Assembly (NCBI GenBank): GCA_019114015.1
Contig: DXGG01000135.1
Span: 1-21,063 of the forward strand
Source: Candidatus Onthomorpha intestinigallinarum
GTDB taxonomy: Bacteria > Bacteroidota > Bacteroidia > Bacteroidales > P3
Direction of reading: 5' to 3'
DNA length: 21,063 bases
Shown piece by piece: positions 6,413 to 14,382 of the stretch. A program made the position numbers and the translations under genes. A model generated the notes under the pieces. That model made no database searches. It saw nothing but the letters and a program-made list of their open reading frames with translations, and was not told the DNA's origin. Numbering within the stretch: the stretch's first letter is position 1; each line of letters starts with the position of its first letter.

Positions 6413-7762
6413 TTATATCTGTCCTCTTCCTTTGATTCTGCCGGACTTAGTCAATCCGTCATAATGTCTCATCAGCAAATGACTCTCTATCTGCTGCAAA
6501 GTATCCAAAACAACTCCGACCAAAATCAATAACGAAGTGCCACCGTAAAACTGAGCAAACTGAGAATTTACACCAAACAAACGGACTATCGCCGGCAATA
6601 TGGCAACTATGGCCAAAAATATTGAACCTGGCAATGTTATCTTGGACAATACATTGTCGAAGAATTCTTCTGTTTTCTTACCCGGTTTGATACCCGGTAT
6701 AAATCCTCCGTTCTTCTTCATGTCATCTGCCATCTGTTTAGGATTGATAGCTACCGCAGTATAAAAATAAGTGAACAATATAATCAATATGGCAAATATC
6801 AGATTGTACCAAAAACCATCAAAATTAGATAAGGCAGCTCTTATTCCCGACATACTTTCAGAATCCGTAAATCCAAAGAGTGTTACAGGAATAAACATTA
6901 TTGCCTGCGCAAAGATTATCGGCATTACTCCCGCAGCATTAACCTTTATAGGTATATACTGTCTTGCTCCGCCATACTGTTTGTTTCCTACTATTCTCTT
7001 GGCATATTGTACAGGAACTCGTCTTGTACCTTGAACAAGAAGTATGCACAACATAATGACAACCAACAAAAGCAACAACTCAACAAACACTATGACCAAC
7101 TGTCCTGCCTGCTCTTCCATCCTGGATGCGAACTCGGCAAACAATGCAAACGGCAACCGAGCCACTATACCTACCATTATCAATAACGATATACCGTTCC
7201 CGATACCTTTATCAGTAATTCTCTCTCCAAGCCACATTACAAACAATGTTCCACATGTCAACATCACGGATATAGGTAATGTCCAATTGAGGAAATTAAG
7301 ACTGTCCGAACCCGTAATACTATATATGGTCGCACCTCCTATCTGAACTCTCAAATTGGCAAGGTATGCAAACGACTGGAAGATAGTAACTGCTATAGTC
7401 AGAACCCTGGTAATCTGATTTATCTTTCTTCTTCCACTCTCTCCTTCTCTCTGCATCTTTGTGAAGTATGGTACAACCATAGTCAAAAGCTGCATGATGA
7501 TAGATGCCGTAATATACGGCATGATACCTAAAGCCAATATGGATGCATTGGAAAACGCTCCACCGGAGAACATATTCAAAAGACCGAGTACTCCGTCTTT
7601 TGTCTGGGATTGAAGACCGGCCAAATCAGCAGGGTTAATACCTGGAATAACTACATACGAACCTATTCTATAGATAAGAATCAACCCCAATGTATAGAGT
7701 ATCCTATCCCTAAGCTCCTTTATATTCCAAATATTTTTTAATGTATTGATAAATCGTTTCAT
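6413..7762 (-). CDS. secY: Preprotein translocase subunit SecY
   Basis: Central pore of the SecYEG channel in the inner membrane; it passes unfolded proteins from SecA or the ribosome. The 449-residue protein has about ten hydrophobic spans. Landmarks are the lateral-gate and plug region (MFSGGAFSNASILALGIMPY, 64-83), the signature LGERITDKGIGNGISLLIM (178-196), and the cytosolic loop GGFIPGIKPGKKTEEF (352-367) that docks SecA or ribosomes. The key loop residue equivalent to E. coli Arg357 is Lys359 here, a conservative change. The gene follows rplO by 6 nt. Confidence 0.98.
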   Translation of the reverse strand: MKRFINTLKNIWNIKELRDRILYTLGLILIYRIGSYVVIPGINPADLAGLQSQTKDGVLGLLNMFSGGAFSNASILALGIMPYITASIIMQLLTMVVPYFTKMQREGESGRRKINQITRVLTIAVTIFQSFAYLANLRVQIGGATIYSITGSDSLNFLNWTLPISVMLTCGTLFVMWLGERITDKGIGNGISLLIMVGIVARLPFALFAEFASRMEEQAGQLVIVFVELLLLLVVIMLCILLVQGTRRVPVQYAKRIVGNKQYGGARQYIPIKVNAAGVMPIIFAQAIMFIPVTLFGFTDSESMSGIRAALSNFDGFWYNLIFAILIILFTYFYTAVAINPKQMADDMKKNGGFIPGIKPGKKTEEFFDNVLSKITLPGSIFLAIVAILPAIVRLFGVNSQFAQFYGGTSLLILVGVVLDTLQQIESHLLMRHYDGLTKSGRIKGRGQI

Positions 7763-7768
7763 TTGCTA

Positions 7769-8215
7769 TTAGATTGTTGTTGCAACTCCACCTTTTGACT
7801 CAATAGCTTCCTTAGCTGTTTTAGAAAATGCATGAGCCGTTACATTTATTGTCGAATTCAATTCTCCTCTTCCCAATATCTTAACCTTATCCTTTGAAGA
7901 AATTATACCGTTCTTCTCCAATACTTCAAGAGTAATATCATTCGTTTGTAACTTTTCAACCAAAGTAGTCAAAGTGTCAAGATTAACTCCTATATATTCA
8001 ACCCTGTTGAAACTTTTGAATCCAAACTTTGGAAGACGTCTGTACAAAGGCATCTGACCTCCTTCAAAACCTATCTTACGGGAATATCCGGAACGTGACT
8101 TAGCACCCTTGTGTCCTCTTGTTGAGGTACCGCCTCGACCTGAACCTTGACCTCTGCCTATCCTTTTACGATTCTTAGTTGCTCCATTAGCAGGCTTAAG
8201 TGTACTTAAATCCAT
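7769..8215 (-). CDS. rplO: 50S ribosomal protein L15
   Basis: Late-assembling 50S protein that threads a basic N-terminal arm into 23S rRNA. From ATG 8215 it is 148 residues, starting MDLSTLKPANGATKNRKRIGRG, then the Gly/Arg-rich arm GQGSGRGGTSTRGHKGAKSR, and FEGGQMPLYRRLPKFGF. A TTG two codons upstream (8221) could add two residues, but the ATG gives the family-standard N-terminus and is preferred. Confidence 0.96.
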   Translation of the reverse strand: MDLSTLKPANGATKNRKRIGRGQGSGRGGTSTRGHKGAKSRSGYSRKIGFEGGQMPLYRRLPKFGFKSFNRVEYIGVNLDTLTTLVEKLQTNDITLEVLEKNGIISSKDKVKILGRGELNSTINVTAHAFSKTAKEAIESKGGVATTI

Positions 8216-8241
8216 AATCAATATATACTTTAAACAGTTTC

Positions 8242-8424
8242 TTAATTGTTAATTTCCTCTACCTTTACCAAATGACTTACAGTCTTTATCATTCCTTGAA
8301 TAGGAGGTGTCAACTCCAATTCCCTTGATTGTCTTATCTTCCTCAATCCCAAAGCTACAAGCGTACGCTTCTGATTTTTCGGATGCCCTATGCCGCTTCT
8401 GATTTGTGTTACTCTTACTTTCAT
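8242..8424 (-). CDS. rpmD: 50S ribosomal protein L30
   Basis: Small protein of the 50S subunit near the 5S rRNA side. The 60-residue length is standard. The sequence starts MKVRVTQIRSGIGHPKNQKRTLVALGLRKI and keeps the family pattern, including SGIGHP and LGLRKIRQS. It lies 13 nt after rpsE and 26 nt before the rplO start, within the spc block. Confidence 0.97.
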   Translation of the reverse strand: MKVRVTQIRSGIGHPKNQKRTLVALGLRKIRQSRELELTPPIQGMIKTVSHLVKVEEINN

Positions 8425-8437
8425 CTGTCTTAATTTT

Positions 8438-8956
8438 TTATCCGTTAAAGACTCTGTCCATTTCTATTCCTCTTAACTTTGCGATAGTATAAGGATCTCT
8501 CATCTGCATCAACGCCGAAATAGTAGCTTTTACAACACTATGTGGATTTGACGAACCTTTACACTTTGCAAGGACATCTTTTACTCCAACACTCTCCAAC
8601 ACTGCACGCATAGCACCTCCTGCTATGACTCCGGTACCTGGAGCCGCAGGTTTCAAAAACACTTTAGCACCACTGTACTTCGCAATTTGTTCATGTGGAA
8701 CAGTTCCTTTCATAACAGGAACTTTTACCAAATTCTTTTTGGCATCATCAACACCTTTAGCTATGGCAGCCGCAACCTCCTTTGCTTTACCCAAGCCATA
8801 ACCCACAACTCCATTCTCATTGCCAACAACAACAATAGCAGAAAAACTAAACGTTCTACCACCCTTGGTTACTTTAGTAACTCTGTTTATACTAACCAAT
8901 CTTTCCTTGAATTCAATCTCACTTGACTTCACTCTCTTTATATTCACTTCCGCCAT
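8438..8956 (-). CDS. rpsE: 30S ribosomal protein S5
   Basis: 30S body protein at the mRNA entry channel, affecting decoding accuracy and helicase activity. Its 172 residues comprise a double-stranded RNA-binding-like N-terminal domain (ERLVSINRVTKVTKGGRTFSF, VVVGNENGVVGYGLGKAKEV) and a C-terminal domain with APGTGVIAGGAMRAVLESVGV. The flexible loop VTKVTKGGR, where spectinomycin-resistance changes occur in other species, looks intact. It starts 6 nt after the rplR stop. Confidence 0.98.
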   Translation of the reverse strand: MAEVNIKRVKSSEIEFKERLVSINRVTKVTKGGRTFSFSAIVVVGNENGVVGYGLGKAKEVAAAIAKGVDDAKKNLVKVPVMKGTVPHEQIAKYSGAKVFLKPAAPGTGVIAGGAMRAVLESVGVKDVLAKCKGSSNPHSVVKATISALMQMRDPYTIAKLRGIEMDRVFNG

Positions 8957-8962
8957 ATATAC

Positions 8963-9316
8963 CTAGAATTTTAAGCCGTTTTCCCTCGCAGCTTCCGCCA
9001 ACGATTTAACTCTACCATGATACAAATAACCATTTCTATCAAAAACAACTGAATCCACTCCAACTGTTTTGGCCCTTTCAGCAATAACCTTACCCACTGA
9101 TATAGCAACATCTGTCTTTGTACCTTTCTTTTCAAAAGACTTTTCCATAGATGACGCAGAAGCTAATGTAATTCCTTTCGTATCATCTATAAGTTGAGCA
9201 TAAATCTCCTTATTACTTCTGAATACTGTCAAACGAGGTCTTTCCGCAGTTCCATTAACTTTCTTGCGGATTCTCATTTTCAATTTCTTTCTTCTTTCTA
9301 CTTTCTTTATAGCCAT
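8963..9316 (-). CDS. rplR: 50S ribosomal protein L18
   Basis: 5S rRNA-binding protein of the central protuberance, acting with L5 and L25. The 117-residue sequence has a basic N-terminus (VERRKKLKMRIRKKV), the core GTAERPRLTVFRSNKEIYAQLIDD, and the usual C-terminal block VDSVVFDRNGYLYHGRVKSLAEAARENGLKF cited here by its ends, Val-Asp-Ser to Leu-Lys-Phe. It lies 28 nt after rplF and 6 nt before rpsE. Confidence 0.97.
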   Translation of the reverse strand: MAIKKVERRKKLKMRIRKKVNGTAERPRLTVFRSNKEIYAQLIDDTKGITLASASSMEKSFEKKGTKTDVAISVGKVIAERAKTVGVDSVVFDRNGYLYHGRVKSLAEAARENGLKF

Positions 9317-9344
9317 CCTCGTACGGATTTATAATTTATAAAAA

Positions 9345-9899
9345 TTACTTAGCAGCTGCTTTACCAGCTTTCTTACGAATGATCTCACCCTGAAAACGAA
9401 TACCTTTGCCTTTGTATGGTTCCGGTTTACGCAAAGAACGGATTTTTGCTGCAACCTGACCCAACAACTGCTTATCTATGCTTGTCATTATAATCAAAGG
9501 ATCTTTTCCCTTTTCAGTCACAGTTTCACACTTTATCTCCTTAGGCAACTCAAAATAAACATTATGAGAAAATCCTAAAGACAGCTCCAAAATTTGTCCT
9601 TGTACTTGAGCCTTGTAGCCGACACCTATGACTTCCTGTACCGTCTTAAATCCTTCAGAAACCCCTTTGACCATATTCGCTATCAATGCCCTGTAAAGAC
9701 CATGCATAGCTCTATGCTCCTTTTGGTCCGTCTCTCTGGTAAGAGATACAACATTGTCAGCTACCTCCACTTTTATAGCAGGATCAACCTTCTGTGTCAA
9801 AGTTCCTAACGTTCCCTTTACTGTAATCAAATTGTTGTTATCAACTATTACCTCTACACCCTTTGGAAGGCTTATTGGCAATCTTCCTATCCTTGACAT
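9345..9899 (-). CDS. rplF: 50S ribosomal protein L6
   Basis: 50S protein near the sarcin-ricin loop where translation factors dock. At 184 residues it is normal and has two repeated alpha/beta domains. The start is MSRIGRLPISLPKGVEV; domain 1 includes MHGLYRALIANMVKGVSEGF and domain 2 ends with the signature EPYKGKGIRFQGEIIRKKAGK. The C-terminus is Lys/Ala-rich. The gap to rpsH upstream is 23 nt. Confidence 0.98.
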   Translation of the reverse strand: MSRIGRLPISLPKGVEVIVDNNNLITVKGTLGTLTQKVDPAIKVEVADNVVSLTRETDQKEHRAMHGLYRALIANMVKGVSEGFKTVQEVIGVGYKAQVQGQILELSLGFSHNVYFELPKEIKCETVTEKGKDPLIIMTSIDKQLLGQVAAKIRSLRKPEPYKGKGIRFQGEIIRKKAGKAAAK

Positions 9900-9922
9900 T
9901 TGTATACCTCCTATATTTTTCT

Positions 9923-10321
9923 TTAACTAATGTAACAAATCACCTCTCCGCCTACATTAAGAGCTTTTGCTTCTTTGTCTGTCATCAATCCCTTGGATGT
10001 AGAAATTATTGCTATACCTAAACCGTTCAACACTCTAGGCATTTCTTTTGCTCCAACATACTTTCTTAATCCAGGACTACTTATACGCTTTATGCTTGTC
10101 ATGGCTGGCTCTTTTGTTATCGGGTGGTATTTCAATGCTATCTTTATCATTTTTGGAAACACCTCATCCTCAAACTTATAATTCAAAATATAACCCTTAT
10201 CAAAAAGTATCTTCGTTATTTCTTTCTTTATATTTGAAGCAGGTATCTCTACAACTCGGTGTTTTGCCATTGAAGCATTTCTAATTCGAGTCAAATAATC
10301 TGCAATTGGATCTGTAATCAT
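9923..10321 (-). CDS. rpsH: 30S ribosomal protein S8
   Basis: Primary 16S rRNA-binding protein of the 30S platform; in E. coli it also represses the spc operon at rplE. Its 132 residues start MITDPIADYLTRIRNASMAKH and end with the RNA-binding signature ISTSKGLMTDKEAKALNVGGEVICY. I saw no obvious S8-site mimic near rplE (which overlaps rplX by one base), so E. coli-type control is not supported here. Confidence 0.98.
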   Translation of the reverse strand: MITDPIADYLTRIRNASMAKHRVVEIPASNIKKEITKILFDKGYILNYKFEDEVFPKMIKIALKYHPITKEPAMTSIKRISSPGLRKYVGAKEMPRVLNGLGIAIISTSKGLMTDKEAKALNVGGEVICYIS

Positions 10322-10359
10322 CTTGATTTATTTTTTATTTATTTAGCCACCATAATAAC

Positions 10360-10629
10360 TTACCAACTGGCCTTTTTTACGCCGGGTATCAATCCAGCCA
10401 AAGCCATTTCTCTAAAATTTATTCTGGAAATACCAAACTGCCTCATATATCCCTTTGGACGTCCCGTAAGTTTACATCTGTTATGCAATCTAACAGGAGA
10501 AGCATTTCTAGGTAATCTTTGTAGACCTTCATAATCACCAGCCTCTAACAACGCTTTGCGTTTAGCGGCATACTTAGCAACCATTCTTTCTCTTTTACGC
10601 TCACGCGCTTTCATTGATTCTTTTGCCAT
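10360..10629 (-). CDS. rpsN: 30S ribosomal protein S14, zinc-free form
   Basis: Late-binding 30S head protein. This is the long 89-residue C- type: it lacks the two CxxC zinc pairs of the short form and has only one Cys (in HNRCKLTGRPKGY). The start MAKESMKARERKRERMVAKY and the C-terminus SRINFREMALAGLIPGVKKASW (cited as ending GVKKASW) are typical of the long form. Only 3 nt separate it from the rplE stop codon. Confidence 0.97.
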   Translation of the reverse strand: MAKESMKARERKRERMVAKYAAKRKALLEAGDYEGLQRLPRNASPVRLHNRCKLTGRPKGYMRQFGISRINFREMALAGLIPGVKKASW

Positions 10630-10632
10630 ATC

Positions 10633-11196
10633 TTACAAACTATCTTGATTCTTAAAAGGAAATCCAAATGCCTTCAAAAGCGATAAAGCCTCTTTATCAG
10701 TCTTAGCAGAAGTAACAAATGTTATATCCATTCCCTGAATGTTGTTTACTTTATCAATATCTATTTCCGGAAATATAATCTGTTCACTAACTCCAAACGA
10801 GAAATTACCCTTTCCGTCAAACCCTTTATCGTTAACACCTCTGAAATCCCTTATTCTAGGTATTGACGCGGAAATAAGCCTATCCAAAAACTCATACATT
10901 CTATCTCCTCTCAAAGTCACTCTAACTCCGATAGGCATTCCTTTCCTCAACTTAAAATTGGATATATCTTTTTTGGATTTGGTAGCAACTGCCTTTTGAC
11001 CTGCTATAAGAGTCATCTCCTCAACACCTTTGTCAATAACTTTCTTGTCTGCTATCGCCAACCTTCCCAAGCCTTGGTTCAAAGATATTTTTTCCAAACG
11101 AGGTACTTGCATAACAGTTTTATATCCATATTCCTTCTGTAAAGCAGAAACTATTTCATCTCTGTACTTTTGCTTCAATCTTGGTATGTATCCCAT
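10633..11196 (-). CDS. rplE: 50S ribosomal protein L5
   Basis: 5S rRNA-binding protein of the central protuberance that contacts P-site tRNA and S13. The 187-residue protein has the family blocks PRLEKISLNQGLG, GQKAVATKSKKDISNFKLRKG and LRGDRMYEFLDRLISASIPR. A C-terminal block (PEIDIDKVNNIQGMDITFVT) follows. The ATG overlaps the rplX stop by one base (TAATG), which indicates translational coupling. Confidence 0.98.
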   Translation of the reverse strand: MGYIPRLKQKYRDEIVSALQKEYGYKTVMQVPRLEKISLNQGLGRLAIADKKVIDKGVEEMTLIAGQKAVATKSKKDISNFKLRKGMPIGVRVTLRGDRMYEFLDRLISASIPRIRDFRGVNDKGFDGKGNFSFGVSEQIIFPEIDIDKVNNIQGMDITFVTSAKTDKEALSLLKAFGFPFKNQDSL

Positions 11197-11513
11197 TATT
11201 TAATTACCTCCCCTGATTTTTTTGAATAACGAACCAACTTATTTGTTTTCTCATCCAATCTTCTTCCTATTCTCGTTGGATTACCTTTTGAATCGACTAC
11301 CATCAAATTAGATATATGAATAGGTGCCTCTTTTTCCACAATACCACCTTGTGTATTCTTTGGATTTGGTTTAGTGTGTTTTTTTACCTTATTCACACCC
11401 TCAACAATGGCACGGTTCTTAGTAGGGTAGACAACAAGCACTTTCCCGATACTACCCTTATCATTACCAGCCAACACTTTGACTGTATCTCCTTTTTTTA
11501 CGTGTAACTTCAT
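11196..11513 (-). CDS. rplX: 50S ribosomal protein L24
   Basis: Early-assembly 50S protein that binds the 5' part of 23S rRNA near the exit tunnel. Its 105 residues begin MKLHVKKGDTVKVLAGNDKG, a KOW motif with the conserved Gly. NRAIVEGVNKVKKHTKPNPKN and GGIVEKEAPIHISNLMVVD follow. It follows rplN by 19 nt and shares one base with rplE. Confidence 0.98.
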   Translation of the reverse strand: MKLHVKKGDTVKVLAGNDKGSIGKVLVVYPTKNRAIVEGVNKVKKHTKPNPKNTQGGIVEKEAPIHISNLMVVDSKGNPTRIGRRLDEKTNKLVRYSKKSGEVIK

Positions 11514-11532
11514 ATCTCTACCTTATTATTTA

Positions 11533-11901
11533 TTACAGTACCTCAGGAGCCAAAGAAACTATCTTCATATATTGTTTTTCCCGCAACTCCCTGGCCACAG
11601 GTCCAAAAATACGCGTTCCTCTCATCTCATCATTAGCATTGAGCAGAACACACGCATTATCATCAAAACGGATATAAGAACCATCTTGTCTTCGAATCTC
11701 CTTTTTTGTTCTGACAACCACCGCTTTCGATACAGAGCCCTTTTTAACGTTCCCTGAAGGGATTGCATCTTTAATAGCCACTACTATCTTGTCGCCAACA
11801 GAAGCATAGCGTCTTTTAGTACCTCCCAAGACGCGAATACACAAAGCTTCTCTAGCTCCACTGTTGTCAGCGACAACCAACCTTGTTTCCTGTTGTATCA
11901 T
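11533..11901 (-). CDS. rplN: 50S ribosomal protein L14
   Basis: 50S interface protein that forms a bridge to the 30S subunit and is a docking site for the silencing factor RsfS. The 122-residue length is exactly usual. It starts MIQQETRLVVADNSGAREALC and contains GTKRRYASVGDKIVVAIKDA, the charged loop RTKKEIRRQDGSYIRFDDNA, and ends REKQYMKIVSLAPEVL. It lies one base after the rpsQ stop. Confidence 0.98.
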   Translation of the reverse strand: MIQQETRLVVADNSGAREALCIRVLGGTKRRYASVGDKIVVAIKDAIPSGNVKKGSVSKAVVVRTKKEIRRQDGSYIRFDDNACVLLNANDEMRGTRIFGPVARELREKQYMKIVSLAPEVL

Positions 11902-11902
11902 C

Positions 11903-12157
11903 TTATTTAGCTCTTTCTATTATTTCAACTAATCTCCAACATTTATTTTTACTCAACGGCCTAGTCTCCATTATACGAACAGTATCACCCATACCACACT
12001 CATTTTTCTCATCATGTGCCATAAACTTACTGCTACGCTTTATAAACTTGCCATATTTAGGATGCTTTACCTTTCGTTCAACCAAAACTGTGATGGACTT
12101 ATCCATTTTGTTACTGACAACGACGCCTATCCTCTCTTTTCTCAAATTTCTTTCCAT
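11903..12157 (-). CDS. rpsQ: 30S ribosomal protein S17
   Basis: Primary 16S rRNA-binding OB-fold protein that supports the 30S body. The 84-residue protein starts MERNLRKERIGVVVSNKMDKS, keeps the signature TVLVERKVKHPKYGKFIKRS and GDTVRIMETRPLSKNKCWRL, and ends in a charged tail. The 50-nt gap to rpmC upstream holds nothing I can recognise. Confidence 0.98.
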   Translation of the reverse strand: MERNLRKERIGVVVSNKMDKSITVLVERKVKHPKYGKFIKRSSKFMAHDEKNECGMGDTVRIMETRPLSKNKCWRLVEIIERAK

Positions 12158-12207
12158 ACCTTAAATTTTATTTCTCCGAATCTAACACTAACATAGAGAA
12201 TACTATC

Positions 12208-12399
12208 CTATTGACGACTTCTTAACTCCGTATTGATTCTGGCAATATTCTTGCGAGTCTCTCTTATTACATTTGGATTTTCCAAAGAAGATACTGCATG
12301 ATTTATTTTCAATTTTGCAAGACGTAATTCCTCTCCTTTCAATCTTTCTTGCAATTCCGATACAGAAAGTTCTTTCAATCCATTGCTATTACTCTTCAT
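12208..12399 (-). CDS. rpmC: 50S ribosomal protein L29
   Basis: Small two-helix protein at the exit tunnel, part of the docking site for trigger factor and SRP. Its 63 residues include GLKELSVSELQERLKGEELRL (cited from Gly to Leu) and the C-terminal IARINTELRSRQ. It lies 21 nt after rplP. Confidence 0.96.
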   Translation of the reverse strand: MKSNSNGLKELSVSELQERLKGEELRLAKLKINHAVSSLENPNVIRETRKNIARINTELRSRQ

Positions 12400-12420
12400 C
12401 TCTCTTCCTCTTTTTCATTA

Positions 12421-12846
12421 TTAAGCTTCTTCTACATAATCTCTACGTACGACAAACTTAGTTGTAACCGGCAATTTTTGAGCCGCTAACCTCATTGCTT
12501 CTTTTGCAACTTCCATTGGTACACCGTCCGCTTCAAAAAGCATTGTACCAGGCTTAACTCGAGCTACAAAATATTCAGGAGCACCTTTTCCTTTACCCAT
12601 ACGTACTTCATTAGGTTTTTTTGTTATAGACTTATCAGGAAAAATTCTAATCCAAATTTGACCCTCACGTTTCATATAACGAGTAACCGCTTGACGAGCA
12701 GCCTCTATCTGACGACCTGTTATAAAAGAAGTCTCTAACGACTTTATACCAAACGCTCCGAAAGACAATTCATGTCCCCTATGAGCAATACCTTTAATCC
12801 TGCCCTTCTGCTGTTTTCTATATTTTGTCTTTTTTGGCTGTAACAT
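12421..12846 (-). CDS. rplP: 50S ribosomal protein L16
   Basis: 50S protein beside the A site and central protuberance, needed for late assembly of the peptidyl-transferase centre. Its 141 residues start MLQPKKTKYRKQQKGRIKG. They contain the signature TRYMKREGQIWIRIFPDKS and EVRMGKGKGAPEYFVARVKPG, where Arg82 matches the arginine hydroxylated in E. coli L16. It starts 28 nt after the rpsC stop. Confidence 0.98.
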   Translation of the reverse strand: MLQPKKTKYRKQQKGRIKGIAHRGHELSFGAFGIKSLETSFITGRQIEAARQAVTRYMKREGQIWIRIFPDKSITKKPNEVRMGKGKGAPEYFVARVKPGTMLFEADGVPMEVAKEAMRLAAQKLPVTTKFVVRRDYVEEA

Positions 12847-12874
12847 GATCCTATTTAATTTTGACTATTTAAAC

Positions 12875-13603
12875 CTATTTTTTCCTACGAGGGCGATGAT
12901 TGGCAACCGAAGAATGTTGTCCAACCCTGTTATTCTCTTTTAAATTTCCACCTACCGTTGAAGGAACTATTTCTCTCTTATTATACACCATACCCTTGCA
13001 TATCCATACCTTAACTCCTATACGCCCATAAGTCGTATGTGCTTCTGCTTGTGCATAGTCAATATCTGCTCTCAATGTATGTAATGGAGTACGTCCCTCT
13101 TTATAATGCTCTGTTCTAGCCATTTCAGCTCCTCCTATACGTCCTGAAACTGAAACCTTTATTCCATCCGCACCAACTCTCATGGTAGAAGTTATAGCCA
13201 TTTTTATGGCTCTTCTGTAAGATATTCTGCCTTCTATTTGTCGCGCAATCGTTGAGGCTACCAACACAGCATCTAACTCAGGACGTCTTACCTCCGAAAT
13301 ATTTATCTGAACCTCCTTATTAGTCAACTTTTTAAGTTCTTCCTTTAACTTATCTACTTCTTGTCCAGCTTTACCTATTATTAATCCCGGTTTTGCCGTA
13401 TTGATGGTCACCGTAACCAATTTAAGTGTTCTCTCTATATATATCTTTGAAACACCAGCTTTGGCTAAACGGACATTCAAATATTTCCTTATCTTATCAT
13501 CTTCAACTAACTTAGCTTCAAACTTTCTTCCTCCGTACCAATTGGAATCCCATCCTCTTATGATACCTAGTCTGTTGCCTATTGGATTTGTCTTCTGTCC
13601 CAT
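12875..13603 (-). CDS. rpsC: 30S ribosomal protein S3
   Basis: 30S head protein at the mRNA entry tunnel. The 242-residue protein has a type II KH domain with GLIIGKAG at 73-80, and the C-terminal S3 domain including RISYRRAIKMAITSTMRVGA, VSGRIGGAEMARTEHYKEGR and TTYGRIGVKVWICKG. The C-terminus is short and basic (ANHRPRRKK). It follows rplV by 30 nt. Confidence 0.98.
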   Translation of the reverse strand: MGQKTNPIGNRLGIIRGWDSNWYGGRKFEAKLVEDDKIRKYLNVRLAKAGVSKIYIERTLKLVTVTINTAKPGLIIGKAGQEVDKLKEELKKLTNKEVQINISEVRRPELDAVLVASTIARQIEGRISYRRAIKMAITSTMRVGADGIKVSVSGRIGGAEMARTEHYKEGRTPLHTLRADIDYAQAEAHTTYGRIGVKVWICKGMVYNKREIVPSTVGGNLKENNRVGQHSSVANHRPRRKK

Positions 13604-13633
13604 CCGAATTATTTTTTTACTATTTTAAAATCA

Positions 13634-14074
13634 TTACTTCTCAGTATCTGCCAACTTAGTCTCAGGAGCAATGTTCTCATCCTTTCTACTACCTAATACC
13701 AAAGTTATATGATTCGATCTCTTTCTTATTCTATAACCGCGTCCTTGAGGTGCTGTTCTTAACCTTTTTAATTGCCTGCCGCCATCAACACTTATTTCCT
13801 TTACATACAAACTGCTGTCCTCAACTCTTTTACCTGTATTCTTCACTTGCCAATTTGCAATGGCAGAAAGTAATAATTTACGCAATTTAGGTGCTGCCTC
13901 CCTACGACTATACTGCAGAATTCCCAACGCTTTATCTACGTCAACTCCTCTTATGGCATCTGCCATCAAGCGCGTTTTCCTAGGAGAAGTAGGATTATTC
14001 ATCAATTTCGCAACACACTGAGTTTTCTTTGCTTCTTTGCGTGCCAATGCACTCTCACGTTTTCTTTTTCCCAT
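13634..14074 (-). CDS. rplV: 50S ribosomal protein L22
   Basis: 50S protein whose long beta-hairpin lines the exit tunnel at the macrolide constriction. Its 146 residues start MGKRKRESALARKEAKK, then NNPTSPRKTRLMADAIRGVD, and the hairpin GGRQLKRLRTAPQGRGYRIRK, which appears intact. The extra acidic tail (ENIAPETKLADTEK) is typical of the phylum. As the DNA stands, rplV overlaps the end of rpsS by 20 nt. If the apparent rpsS frameshift is corrected, the gap is 14 nt, matching the other gaps here. Confidence 0.97.
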   Translation of the reverse strand: MGKRKRESALARKEAKKTQCVAKLMNNPTSPRKTRLMADAIRGVDVDKALGILQYSRREAAPKLRKLLLSAIANWQVKNTGKRVEDSSLYVKEISVDGGRQLKRLRTAPQGRGYRIRKRSNHITLVLGSRKDENIAPETKLADTEK

Positions 14075-14366
14075 CTCTGTGTTGATTTTTATTTCTTACC
14101 TTTATCTTTTTGTCCTGCATGACCTCTAAAAATCCTTGTAGGCGCAAATTCTCCAATTTATGTCCGACCATATTTTCAGTAATATAAACAGGAATATGCT
14201 TGTTTCCGTTATGAACTGCTATAGTCAAGCCCACGAAGTCAGGAGAAATCATAGAAGCCCTTGACCACGTTTTTATAGTACTCTTGCTTTTTTGTTCTTG
14301 AGCAGCCAAAACTTTTTTCTCTAATTTATAATGAATATAAGGTCCTTTTTTCAATGAACGGCTCAT
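14055..14366 (-). CDS. rpsS: 30S ribosomal protein S19 with apparent 1-nt frameshift at the C-terminus
   Basis: 30S head protein that packs with S13 next to the A site. Residues 1-71 are canonical (MSRSLKKGPY, KTWSRASMISPDFVG, ENMVGHKL). After Leu71 the frame as written gives a 32-residue basic sequence unlike any S19 (ENLRLQGFLEVMQ..., to Thr103). The -1 frame starting at 14154 reads GEFAPTRIFRGHAGQKDKGKK and stops at TAA 14091-14089. That is the conserved S19 C-terminus and would give a normal 92-residue protein. The site reads TTGGAGAA where TTG-GGA-GAA is expected, consistent with one G lost from a three-G run. No slippery heptamer or pseudoknot is evident. A sequencing or assembly error is most likely; a real mutation in an essential gene is the alternative. 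Confidence 0.93.
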   Translation of the reverse strand: MSRSLKKGPYIHYKLEKKVLAAQEQKSKSTIKTWSRASMISPDFVGLTIAVHNGNKHIPVYITENMVGHKLENLRLQGFLEVMQDKKIKVRNKNQHRDGKKKT

Positions 14367-14382
14367 TACTCTCTATATTAAA

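Noticed and set aside
8213..8221. TTG start for rplO two codons upstream of the ATG
   Set aside because: ATG 8215 gives the standard L15 N-terminus (MDLSTLKPA).
14140..14170. Programmed ribosomal frameshifting in rpsS
   Set aside because: No X-XXY-YYZ slippery heptamer or convincing downstream stem was seen at the shift point; the simple loss of one G explains it better. Kept only as a minor alternative.
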